Shown piece by piece: positions 53,761-64,000 of a stretch of 64,000 nt of DNA. Both the position numbers and the translations under genes were made by a program. The stretch is from Siphonodentalium dalli (lineage: Eukaryota; Mollusca; Scaphopoda; Gadilida; Siphonodentaliidae): contig CP136069.1 in the NCBI GenBank assembly GCA_032622095.1, positions 29,762,342-29,826,341 of the forward strand, in the 5' to 3' direction. Position 1 is the first letter of the stretch. The number at the start of each line of letters is the position of its first letter. A model generated the notes under the pieces. It was not told the DNA's origin. It searched no databases and saw nothing but the letters and a program-made list of their open reading frames with translations.

Positions 53761-54429
53761 TAAACCCGGAATAAATTGATATAAATATACAAATATACTG
53801 ACCACAAACGTTCCCTAACTGCTGAATATGACCAAACAGCCCAAATTTCGGCGCGTTTCAGGGAGGAAAATTCGTTATTTTTGGGTAACAAAATGCAGAA
53901 AAACATGTAAGAAAATGAAAATTGAAATTTTAGTCCGGGAACAAGGTCGGTCAAACGTGCACACACCCCCCCGTCCCCAGAATTAAACTTCATTAATTTT
54001 TCGTAAGGATGTCTGCTCAAAAGGTGACAGTGTATGTTCCGGGCAATATGGCGGCCATTTCCGGGAGTATACCCCACTCACTACATACATTAACAACAAA
54101 AACCCATTGTTCTTGATTCCATGGCATATGCCTGTCATTTCATGCATAATTTGACTGCAAAAATCCAAAATGGAGGACAAAATGGCAACCGGAAGTAACA
54201 AAAAGAGCATTTTACGGTAACTTTCACCATAGGTGCCAGAATCGCCACCATACATGATGTCCAATCCTAATGCGATAATAGTAAGTCATAACCCGAGTTT
54301 TCAAAAATGACGACGAAAATGGCAATCGGAAGTCAACAATTGAAGTGCTTTTTAATTTCTAACTTTTTAACTTTTTAGACTAAATCTTCAAATATCGAAT
54401 AAATATAAAGCCAATAAGTAGTGGTATAT
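53761..54429. other. Gene-free stretch with 'aaaatggcggcc'-like words
   Basis: Contains scattered ATGGCGGCC/aaaatggcaaccggaagt words (about 54050, 54171 and 54311) reminiscent of the 33-kb and 63-kb arrays but without clear periodicity. The 153-codon minus-strand frame at 53616-54077 shows no domain and overlaps the tandem repeat, so I do not support it. Confidence 0.4.
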
Positions 54430-55430
54430 ATGCCATCATACAAGTTTCCAAAGCCACCAACTAGTATCAGAATACATCAAATGAGCGTCCCAAACCACCT
54501 AACGAGTATACCAAACAATATACTGAGTCACTTACATAGTATCCAAAACCAAACTATGAGTATCCCAAATCCATACGTCTGGTGCCCCAAATTCAAATAT
54601 TGTCCCGAGTAAAGCATGATAAATAATCCAACCAACGAGTTTCCCAAACCACCAAGTAGTGCCCCAAACCACATGCAACTGGTTCCCAACCCACATAGTT
54701 GGTCCCCCGAGCCATGTATCTGGTGTCACACAATGAGTGTCACAAGCCATCTAAATTACCCCGATTATTGTCGTAACCCTGCAACGATTGTTCCAAACCA
54801 CAGCGCATGGTAGTGCCACAAACAATTCAACCGACGTTCCAAACTAGACAGGTTTTGCCCCAAACCACCAATTGGATGTCCCAAACAATCCAGCGAGTGT
54901 TCGAAAGGAAAAAAGTGTCCAATATGCACCAAAAACTAGTGTCCCAGGTCATCCGAGTATCGTCCTATGTCATACAACAGGTGTCCCAAACCACCAACTT
55001 TCGTCTCAATCCATTCCACGGCACAATCAGTGAACCAGTCGACACATTCCACCATTCGTATGTCCTACAACTTAGTGTCCAAAACCAACCAATTGGTGTC
55101 TCAAACTTTCCAATGGGTGGCACAAACAATTAAGTAGTGCCCCATACCATATGTACCTGATTCCCGACCTGCACAGATAGTCCTCCAAATCATGCATCTG
55201 GTGTCCTAACCCACACAATGAGTATCACAAGCCACCCAAGGAGTGTCTCAATTCACTCTATCAGTGTCGCAACCCTGCAACGATTGTTCAAAACCACAGT
55301 GAATGGTAGAGCCCCAAACAATGCAACTGGTGTTCCTAACCACATAGGTTTGGACCCAAACCACATAGGGTTTGTTCCAAACTACCAAGACATTTGGCAA
55401 TCCACACCAGGTTCTCAGCTTCCGTTATTT
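54430..55430 (+). repeat. Degenerate 20-22-bp minisatellite with about 480-bp higher order
   Basis: Nearly 1 kb of variants of 'agtgtcccaaaccacc(a)acg'. A longer block from about 54681 ('gttcccaacccacatag...ctgcaacgattgttccaaaccacag...') recurs at about 55159 in the same order of variant units, giving a higher-order period of about 478 bp. Because many monomers are 21 bp, frames show a VPNHxxS-like heptad, which is a repeat artefact. Confidence 0.8.
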
Positions 55431-55492
55431 TCCAATGTTTGAACCCATGGTTCTGATAAATGGTCCAATGTGTGGATACCAGTAAATATATA

Positions 55493-55560
55493 GAGTAATC
55501 CCTTGATTGAACTGGTAAAGTGAAATAATTCATGTCACCAGTTCAATCAAGTGATTATTC
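55493..55560. repeat. Inverted repeat around 'cttgattgaactggt'
   Basis: Arms of about 24 bp (55493-55516 and 55537-55560) are complementary apart from three or four positions, with a 20-nt loop. It abuts the left TTAA of the MITE at 55570. Confidence 0.7.
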
Positions 55561-55569
55561 TGTTTTTAA

Positions 55570-55979
55570 AGGTACTCCTAAATTACTATTTCTTTGGCAT
55601 CGGGGGTAAAAAATATTTGATTCGAGTCGAGGAACCTACCCATCAACGCCCCGATTGATCAGATATCGGTTTTTGAAGTTTATTATTTCTATTGTTTGTG
55701 GCCCAGAAACACGCCGTCAAAAGGATGGTCTCGGTCAAAATTGCGTTATTATATACCACTTGGTTTTAGAGTTATCCATCTTCATCCGCAGTTTGTCCGT
55801 TTGACCTCGTGTTTCAGTGCCAATTATTAGTACACATCTCGAGAAACAAGAAACTTCAAAAAACAATATCTGTTCACTCTGAGCTTTGATGTGTGGGTTC
55901 CTCGACGCGAATCAAATATTTTTAACCCCCGAAGCCAAAGAAATAGTAATTTAGAAGCATCTGATCGGATTGAGTACCA
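55570..55979. mobile_element. piggyBac-like MITE, relative of 31693-32164
   Basis: Left end TTAA|AGGTACTCC; right end GAGTACCA|TTAG with the TTAA mutated. The subterminal inverted pair 'aattactatttctttggcatcggggg' / 'cccccgaagccaaagaaatagtaat' is better conserved than in the 31.7-kb copy. No transposase. Confidence 0.75.
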
Positions 55980-55983
55980 TTAG

Positions 55984-57800
55984 TGAAATTCCACTATAAA
56001 CATCTGAGTTAACAGAAATCCGAATAACACTGGCAGTATACCCATGACGTATAAATTTCGATAGCACCTATGATAATAATGTATGTAAATTATTGTATCC
56101 GATTGTTTCAATTCGGGCCCTGCGAATCGATTCGATGTGATTCGGAATCTTTCATCTGGTTCGATTCGATTCGAAATCGGTTTTCTTGATTCGAATTGTA
56201 TGGAATAATTGCACCAGTTGCATTCACACTACTTCAGCATACTGCATTGCTTTTTCTCGAAGGACATATTATGATACCAACAAAAGACTACTCACGCCTG
56301 GACAAGTGGTCCTGCTAGGCTGCTATGGTGTTGTGGTGTGTCCTGCTGAACTGCTATGATGCTGGTAGGTCAGACTGATGCTGTTGCACAAATGTACGGC
56401 TGTTTTCTTCTAAAATTGTCATTTTCGCAGTGTTGGCCAATCGGAGCGATTTGAGAAAAAGCCAGCGCTGATGTTTGCAAATTTTATATACCAACATCGA
56501 GTCATTCACATTTTACTATGACATCTTAATACAAACAATTGCTTATGAATAGAGCCTGGTGTGAAATCACGTACAGTGGAGGTTTACGAGCCTATTTTAC
56601 CTCTGCACAATACAAATCATTAATAATACCACACATATATGGCATCAGTAGCTCGAAGACGAGTGTGACTCGACACACAGTAGCATTTCAACCAGGCTCT
56701 ACTCATTATAAAATTTATAACCCAATGAATATTGGTTGTGTATATTTGAGAAATGAATACATATTGTTGAATTGTCCAAAGGTCGTCTTAAGAGATGTGT
56801 ACATATATCTTTCAAAATATGTTATTGCATGATGATAATGAGTCAAAATAAGTATTGACGCTCCAATACGATACACAATTCGTGGTGATAATAAGAAAGT
56901 CACTGAACGGCATTGAAAAGTGGGACTTGATGTGACAAGAGTAAAATGCACTGGTAATATTAAATTACATGTAAGGTACAATCGCAAAATTGTGGAAAGT
57001 GGCACACCGTTGGACGGGGAGGTCACACATAAAGGCCTAAAATCAGAGCTATTGATATATTCTGCCAGAAAGTCTCAAATTGGCATTCCAGAATTGGACC
57101 AGGTGTGACACGAGAAATGTGCACCATCTAGAATGAAACAATTGTAACGTACAATTACGAAGTAGTATAAAGTGTTATACCGATGATTGGTCAATTTACA
57201 CGCGAAGGCATTAAATCAGTGTCATGGATATTTCGCCAGAAAATGTTCAATGAGCATGGAAAAATGGGACCTGGGGTGACGGAATCAAAATGCAAAATTC
57301 AGAATGAAAACATTGTATGTAAAATCTTGAAGATATGGGAAACTCCATACCATTGGGAGGGAAATTAACTCAGAAAGACATAGAACACCAAGTGGAATCC
57401 ATATCTTCAACTTAAAAGTTGGTCATTTCCATCAATTGAATTAGTCGTGGGGGTTAATACGTCGAAAACACAGAACAACATGTGAACTAATTCAAGTGAC
57501 TGGTAAATATAATTAAATCATATTTGGAACCTTAGAACCAATCCGCGCAGTCATATTATATCATTGTCGATGACTGCATCCAAGTTGTTTGAAAACTTCA
57601 GTCAGTTTTCTTACATTTGATGAAATTTGATGAGCGCAGTTTCGATGTTGTTATTCAAATGTTTGCCACCATTCATCCGGTCCTGGGTATAGATCACATG
57701 ATCGCGGATCACGTGAATGGTCGAAATGGCGATGTCTAAGGCGGTCCCAGATAAATAGCAATAGGAGACGCTGGAGGAGTTTACCATCGACCCAGAACTG
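55984..57800. other. Gene-free region with weak repeats
   Basis: A run of GATTCGATTCG-type words sits at about 56120-56200. From about 56920 to 57480, three or four very diverged units share 'aatgg(g)acc...ggtgtgac...aaatgcac' and 'gg(g)aggt(c)a(c)a...aagg(c)(a)ttaaa(a)tca'. The 97-codon frame at 56539-56832 has no recognisable domain. Confidence 0.4.
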
Positions 57801-57802
57801 TA

Positions 57803-57955
57803 CACTCTAAGAAAACAACTCCAAATTTGGTTCCCTGAGAGACAAATGCCAACACAGAACCAAACAGTTTGGTTCTACACTGATTTGTTTCCATCTGGAA
57901 CCAATATCCTAAGTTTGGTTCTTCAAAGAACCTAACGAATTCTCAAGGTCTGTGT
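57803..57955. repeat. Cluster of GAACCAAA / TTTGGTTC motifs
   Basis: About six occurrences of TTGGTTC or GAACCA in 130 bp, starting after 'tacactctaagaaaac'. A second cluster lies at 59680-59998 and ends '...aaaccaaatttcctctgtgta'. The pair could be the two subterminal regions of one 2.2-kb element, but a terminal inverted repeat is only vaguely visible. Confidence 0.4.
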
Positions 57956-59056
57956 GGGAACACGACCTGGCTTAAAGGGATACTGTACTCAAATGTAGTT
58001 GTTGGTTTCTGTATTCTCTGAATTGTAGAATAATGTAACCAGATTTCCATTATTTGAAAGTCTGTTGAGTTCGAAGTAATGTTACGGATTGCTGATTAGT
58101 CGGAATGCGAAAATACCAATTGCCGTTGTCGAGTAATTTTTGGACAGTTTTCAAGCAAATATGTCAAATAAATGTTATATTATATGCATACTAGCCCCAG
58201 ATACTAATTTAAAACATTGGATAGTCACTATAGTCAGTGTCTGGCTTGAGTTTACGCCCCGTATCAACCTAATTTTTTACATTATCCTGTGTGCCACGCG
58301 TTACCCCATCTAGCCATAAATTAAATTTATATCAAATTATTAACTTTGATTTTAAGATAACCTATTAACCTGAACGTTTACAGAATACATCTGCGACTCA
58401 AATTACTTAGTTTTCTATATATTATTGATAATAGATCGTTGTTGTCACCGGAAATTTATTGAAAATGGCGTACAGTACCCCTTTAACTGTCTAAACATTA
58501 ACAACATGTCCACGCGTTTGGATGATATGGAAATGACTAAATCAAGCGGGATTCCTTTGAAATACCAATAATGATCACATACATAAAGGCTGTTTCGAGT
58601 CATATGTATAATCTCTATCATATTATTGCTGGTGGGGGAGGGGTAACTATATTGCTCATATCACAAATAGGGGGTATTTAACAATAACTTTATTAAAGAC
58701 ATATTATGTGCTTGTTAGAGTTGGTGAAACTGATAAGTAAGTAATCGGGCGCTATGCCAACTGGAAGAATCTAACACTTAACTAACATCACCGAAAGTTT
58801 GAAGCAAATCGACCATCCAAATCTATAGAAAACATCGTCTGAATTACGCTAAATTGTAAATATTTACTACTTGATTCGGGACGCTATCGGCGATAAACAA
58901 ACTAAAACGATTTCACCATCGAAAGTCACTGCGTTTAATTAATATATAAGAATGACTGTATGTATTGTCTATTTGGATATAATAATTCTAAAAATTACTA
59001 AATTAAAAAGATTATTCTCAATTTCAATCTGATTACCATACCGGGGTGTTTCACAT
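57956..59056. other. Gene-free stretch
   Basis: AT-rich, no repeats or coding text recognised. Confidence 0.5.
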
Positions 59057-59450
59057 CACTTACCCAACAGAAGGGCCCTGTGCCAATGCATTCTCTTATA
59101 TATGCGAGTCGACCATAGGTCGCCTCGCATATATAAGAGAATGCATTGGCTTAACACATTAACAATTATAAAATTGTTAAAGAATGTAAGAAAAAATGGT
59201 AAAAAGTGTTAAAAAAACTTTTTTTTAGGCCAATGCATTCTCTTATATATGCGAGGCGACCTATGGTCGACTCGCATATATAAGAGAATGCATTGGCACA
59301 GGGCATAACTGTAACTATCACAATGTGGTCAAGGAGCCGATTCCAATGATATCCATATTTGTATGGTTCTATTGAGACAGACCGAAGATATTTTAGGCTG
59401 TTGAAGCTTTATTTGGCCGGTTTTGGCCGGTTTGTTGGGTAAAGGGTTAA
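59057..59450. mobile_element. H1b MITE, complete copy
   Basis: Left end TTACCCAACAG (the TTAACCCT tip is lost); right end TGTTGGGTAAAGGGTTAA. Two hairpins (about 59085-59150 and 59229-59297) with CGACCATAGGTCG cores are each other's reverse complement, giving a nested palindrome. Sister copy at 52454. Confidence 0.75.
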
Positions 59451-59679
59451 TATAATTCGATATTTCCTTCAGGCATGCACACCTTCCGATCTTCGGGGTC
59501 TATTCTGTGAACCAACATAGTGTGATATCAATTTTAAACGGTACAACGTATTCACGAACTAATAGAACATTCAGAAACAAAGACACATAAAAAGTGCTTA
59601 TAACCAACACATTGTGTCACGGACATTGTTTGCGCAAGCACTTATCTTTGTTTCCTAGTAAGCATTTATTGGGAACACA

Positions 59680-59998
59680 AAGGAACTATTTGGTTCTATG
59701 TTGTGGTTCTATCCGGGAAACCAGATATAGAATCAAAGCAGGTCACATTGGTTCTCTCCTCAGGACAAAAATAGAAACAAGTTTGGTTCCATGTGGAAGC
59801 AGAATGTCTGTTGTGTACATGATATCGTTTGATTTACATGTTTTGTTCTTCATTTGGTTCTTTATTTTGGTTTTCCTTGCTGTGGTTTTTCGCTAAGAAC
59901 CAAAATTGTATGTTTGGTTTTTCGTTTGGTTCTCCTACTGGGACAAACCTTGGACCCAGTTTTGGTTCCCCGGGAAACCAAATTTCCTCTGTGTATGT
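59680..59998. repeat. Second cluster of TTTGGTTC motifs
   Basis: About a dozen TTTGGTTC/GAACCAAA or close variants in 320 bp, ending with 'ttttggttccccgggaaaccaaattt', an inverted pair. See 57803-57955. Confidence 0.45.
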
Positions 59999-60159
59999 AC
60001 ATATATTGTGTACATGCTAGCTGTCTGTTGTGTCTTGTATGTGTACTTCTAGATATATAACCCAATGGCCTTTATGTTATTCTTGTAACTTGGTATAATG
60101 TGTTGTAACCTGGCGGTTATTACATACCAATTGTTATATTCTCTCTAGAAACAATGGCT

Positions 60160-60825
60160 TTCAACTGTGTGGTTATTTTCGACAGAAAGCCCAGAGCGAT
60201 CCTGACGTTTTTGTTGTGACACGCTACGTCATTACGTTGCTGCAGACGACGCAACGGGGATTTCTGATTTGTGTGATGTCAAAATTGTTGCAAAACTTAT
60301 AATTAACTATTTAATTTGTGATTGGGGTATGTAATAAATATAGAGCCACGCAGTTCTGGGGTGGGTAAGTGATTATCACACGAGAGCGTTTCACAGTAGG
60401 ATACCCCGCGAGCCTTCGGAACTTATTGTATAATTCCGCGAAACTCTCTCGTGCGATAATCACTTTCCCGGTCCCAAATACTGTGTGGTAATTTTCGACA
60501 GAAGGCCCCAGAGCGATCCTGACGGTTTTTTTGTTTGTGTGGCAATCTACGTCACGACGTAACGAGACTTACTTTCTTATTTTTGTGATGCAAAAATTGT
60601 TGCAAAACAATGAATTTCATCGAAAATAACTTCATATAATTAACAATTTAATTTGTGATTAGGGTATGTAATAAATAAAGAGCCGTATAGTTTTTGGACG
60701 GGGAAGTTAATCGTACTGGAGCGTTTCGCGGAAGGATACCCCGCGAGCCTTCACCTCTGAGTGTATCCTTCCGCGAAACGCCCTCGTGCGATAATCACTT
60801 ATACCCGTCCCAAAACTGTGTGACT
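60160..60825 (+). repeat. Two tandem units of about 320-335 bp with internal hairpins
   Basis: Units start at 'actgtgtgg' near 60164 and 60480, and a third start is seen at 60815. Shared landmarks: 'ttttcgacagaa(a/g)gcccagagcgatcctgacg', 'caaaattgttgcaaaac', 'ttaatttgtgatt(g/a)gggtatgtaataaata', then a hairpin region with gcgtttc / gaaacgc arms and 'cgtgcgataatcact'. No gene. Confidence 0.8.
60721..60781. repeat. Perfect 19-bp hairpin in the second unit
   Basis: GCGTTTCGCGGAAGGATAC (60721-60739) and its exact complement (60763-60781) around a 23-nt loop. The first unit has only a decayed version (around 60385-60445). Confidence 0.85.
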
Positions 60826-60829
60826 CGAC

Positions 60830-62990
60830 CAGGTCCCCCTACGAATCTGGATTATTTCAAAACACAGTGTCAACATTTCTACTTATAACGACTATTCGGA
60901 ACATCAAATATATGGACATCGGTGTTAGTCCGGAAGCATCAGGCTATAATAGGTTTTCCAGTGCTGGCGAAAGTGAAAAGGACAGGAGGGAAAAGCGAAT
61001 AATCTGGGTTTTACTTAATTGGTGGGCAAGTTGGTTATCGGAGCTGGGGAGTTTCAATGTAAAATTATTTTCTTCAATATCAAGAGGAAAAATGAAAATT
61101 CGCACGTACATTGTATACCCTTCACACTTTATGTGACAATTCCGTGTCATGCGATTGTGGATAGAAACATTCTAGTACATATATAGACGCACCTATATCT
61201 TCTACACATTTAGTGAATTTCATTAATGATATGTAGACACAATGTGCGTCACGGCTGGACCTGACCCGTAGGCGTAAAGGTATCAACCATTTAGCTTGAT
61301 TAACTGGCATTTCAAGGTTGTCATTGGATAGAAATGCCACATGAACATGGTGATTAACAACATGTTTGTCTAAGAAATGTGAACAATGAACATGTTATTT
61401 TCCGGATGTTAGACAATCAAACCGCCACATAAGGCGTTCATCCATGCTCATCAGAGCACGAAATATGTGCAAATTAATGACACGAAAACTATTTCATGCG
61501 GACGATGTACTCTAGACCTACATCCAACGTCATTTCCTATTAACTTTTATTGTTTGTACGGACGGTTTCGAGGTTTGAAAATCCCGCTTGTCCAAGAAAA
61601 CCTCCACATACTTACGGAGTCGATGTGTAAACAATGCATGGGGATAGTTTCTTCATACATATATGTATTTGGCACACGTATTTTCTAGAACATAAGAGAT
61701 CACCATTTACCGGAGAGTTGATATCTGGGAAGAGATCAGAGTAAAACTACTTTTCTTACATGTCGAATGGGGAATCCATGGGCTACATTTAGTTCCTGCT
61801 TGAAACTTGAAAATGATGGCCGAGCCCGAACAGTTAATATTTCGTCGCATCAGTGCTATAATGTAACCCACATTTTCAACTTTCCGAGAAAATGAAGGTT
61901 GAAGTTTTTAGACAACATTTATCCTAATGTTGACAAAGCATGACGTATTGTTGTATTTATTCCAATGAAAACTGACATTAGCTGTTCATTGAACCACATA
62001 TTGTTTTCTGTTTATTCCCTCGTTTTCTTTTAAAAAGCAATAGCTTGTTTGGAGATATGACATGCCAGCGACGATTCGTTTCCGTGCAATAATGAAGTTG
62101 TGCTAATAAATGCAGATTAAGCTAAATATGGTGGCAATCGCATGTGTCTATGAACTAAAAAGTGCCTATTCTACACTATGAAAATTCACCCATGTGCATC
62201 ATCATACAGAAATGTGTGGAACAATCACAAAATTTAAATCACCAAATGATCACGTGACTAACATGGGATACTGCCATATAGCACACATTTTAGAATTCAC
62301 AAACACAAAACAGAAGTCACGTGGACAACCTGAAGCGTCCGATTGGCTGCTGTTGGACATACGACCTCATAGCACGAATAATTGTAAAGATCGCTGGAGA
62401 TACGACATTTGCTTCACTGGTTTGTGCGAATATTTGTCATCCAATGCAAGGACAGTTTGGCCCATCGGATTGGATTTTTTCTCACGATTCGAATGGTATC
62501 AAATACTCATTTCCCGCCAACATGGATATACGACATTATAGCACTGATGAGTCGAGATTTTGTCAACCCGCGGGAAGCCACCAACAGATTGAAAATAAAT
62601 AGTTTTGATGTATATGAGCCACATACATGTATATGAGCCAACTATCAACTGCATCCACCACTCACAACTTCCATTATGTGATAAGCTGGGCAGAGTCTAC
62701 CATTTTCGTTTTGGAACCATATTAGATAAAATTTATTGTTTCTTTTGGTCTATTTGAGATGGAATGTTCACAAATAAAAGAAACGATCAATTATTTTGTA
62801 GACAAGATCTGTTCATCCCTAAATATCAAATGTGACCAGAACCCCAAAGTCAATTTTGGTTAAATTTCATACCACATTCGTTATAAGGACCAGAGTAAAC
62901 TAGGATCTAATCTATTAGAAATGTCATTGCTGTAATGATCAGTTGACACGATCATTGAAAGAATATACCCATTGTTTCCCAGTTCAGAGA
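60830..62990. other. Gene-free region
   Basis: Frames up to 115 codons (62194-62541) occur but none has a recognisable domain, splice context or repeat relationship. AT-rich and unremarkable. Confidence 0.45.
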
Positions 62991-63029
62991 GCAACAAGTG
63001 ATAAACAGAAGTGATAGAAAATAGTATTT

Positions 63030-63780
63030 TTCACATCGGGTGGCCATTTTGGCAGCCATTTTTGGTACTGATTTTTAAGTTTTTACATAGGGCTAGCATA
63101 ATGGCATCATAAAGAGGTATACATTCGTATTTATTTAGTCAATTTTATTCATCAACCACTACTTATAATGGATTGAATGACACTGTGATCAATATCCGCC
63201 ATTTTCCATATTTCGACCGCCATTTTGGCAGCCATTTTGAGACAAAGCGCCAATTTGGGTTTTATTGAATTGGAGTATTTATAGATATTGGTATGCCAAA
63301 CTTACATTGTACAGTTCTGTCCATTTCTTGTTGATATATGACTGTAATCACAATGGAGAGTTTTGTGGAATTTTATACCGCGTTCTGTAAAATCGAATTT
63401 TTGAGGGTGTAGATGAGTCTGGGACCCCATTTATGGTATCTTTCAATGCTCCAATGATGAATTAACATGAATATGACTAACCAATGTCGCCAGTCTGAAC
63501 CATTATCAAACAACAGGAATTGATCTTTAAGATATTAGGCAAAAACTTCAAATGTTCGAGTTTAGGCCGCCATTTTGGCGGCCATCTGGGACGATGGGTT
63601 CCATTTTTGCCATAAACAGGTGGCACAACATTTTACCTTTGCAAAAATGTATACATTTGTATACATATGACAACATTTGTTCTCACTGTTATCGAATTAA
63701 TCTCAGTCAGAGTATCTTTTGACTAACGGCAGCCATGTTGGACGCCATCTTGGATCCTGAATTTTGCCCAAAGCGGATTT
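63030..63780 (-). repeat. Array of GGCCGCCATTTTGG motifs
   Basis: 'ggccattttggcagccatttttgg' near 63041, 'gaccgccattttggcagccattttg' near 63218, 'ggccgccattttggcggccatc' near 63565 and 'ggcagccatgttggacgccatcttgg' near 63727, roughly 160-180 bp apart with one missing position. Opposite orientation to the 33-kb array; related by motif but not by intervening text. Confidence 0.65.
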
Positions 63781-64000
63781 TAGCGGATTTTGGATATGTT
63801 ATACACGAGATTCTCCCGCGTCGAATGACACCAAAACCGCTTCTATACCAATTTCTTCCGGGTCGAACCCTCTGACGACCACAATAAACTGCAAAAATGC
63901 CAAAATGAATTAATTTCTGCCAGTTGTCAACAAATCAGCGTTAGTTGTGATCAGTGTACGACAGAGGTTTTTGCGTGATTGCTGATATCGCTGAGATGTT

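Noticed and set aside
53616-54077. 153-codon minus-strand frame
   Set aside because: Overlaps the 155-bp tandem repeat at one end, has no domain and has no homologous copy in the window to test conservation.
54421-55133. Frames with VPNHxxS-like heptads
   Set aside because: Arise from the approximately 21-bp minisatellite monomer keeping phase by chance.
56120-56200. GGTTCGATTCGATTCG as a tRNA B box
   Set aside because: No A box or cloverleaf could be drawn around it; it belongs to a GATTC-rich simple repeat. No other tRNA candidate was seen.
62194-62636. Three overlapping frames of 75-115 codons
   Set aside because: All three forward frames are open together, none shows a domain or splice context.

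Overview
The window is eukaryotic, AT-rich and almost entirely repetitive. It has introns, scattered TA-rich miniature inverted-repeat elements, non-LTR and Gypsy retrotransposon wreckage, and a metazoan multi-PDZ scaffold exon. (GTCC)n-bearing, core-repeat elements of the pearl/HINE kind, and the 'agctcacctgagacgaagtctcc' type of repeat end, are familiar to me from marine invertebrates (bivalves and other lophotrochozoans, lancelets). I would call the host a marine invertebrate, but the species cannot be read from this window.

Layout. 1-1819 is repeat tail plus unremarkable sequence. From 1820 to 32845 lies a segmental duplication: block A is present three times (1820-8831; 11677-15005 joined to 24911-26181; 30033-32845) and block D twice (8837-10896; 27918-30028). 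Each A copy carries its own private insertion: a Harbinger-like MITE with a TAA duplication in copy 1, a 9.9 kb palindromic element in copy 2, and a piggyBac-like MITE in a TTAA site in copy 3. The other copies show the empty sites, so element ends and target duplications can be read to the base. Two further MITE families recur throughout, called here H1 (TTAACCCTTTCATG ends) and H2 (GTGTCTGACATTTGCAG ends). Both consist of outer inverted repeats enclosing separate long internal hairpins.

The best find is the element at 15006-24910. It is a near-complete palindrome (two arms of about 4.9 kb), begins AG and ends CT, and is flanked by the 6-bp direct repeat AACAGT, which occurs once at the empty site 6565-6570. 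The 6-bp duplication and AG...CT ends are the signature of Polinton/Maverick elements (large, virus-like, protein-primed, integrase-encoding). No POLB, integrase, ATPase, protease or capsid gene is present. Each arm has the same two small genes: a 107-aa protein with a basic tail, and a C2H2 zinc-finger protein with an acidic middle (189 aa, intact in the right arm and broken by a nonsense codon in the left). I read it as a symmetric, gene-poor Polinton derivative that inserted as a palindrome, comparable to snap-back defective genomes of protein-primed viruses.

The only clear host coding sequence is the terminal PDZ exon of an MPDZ/PATJ-type polarity scaffold (27295-27568, + strand), with a partial duplicate of its 5' end and splice acceptor about 475 bp upstream. 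No upstream exon was found, so the palindrome and most of the duplications may lie in a very long last intron, or upstream of an orphan exon.

From 33 to 64 kb: a 3.6 kb foldback element with YY1-like motif arrays (33381-36973), a dead LINE split by repeats (about 37140-39060 and 43590-45310) with an in-frame 63-bp coding minisatellite, pearl/HINE-like elements, a RecQ-like helicase fragment, a Gypsy gag fragment, a degenerate higher-order minisatellite (54430-55430), and tandem units with a strong hairpin near 60.7 kb. No tRNA, rRNA or CRISPR was seen.
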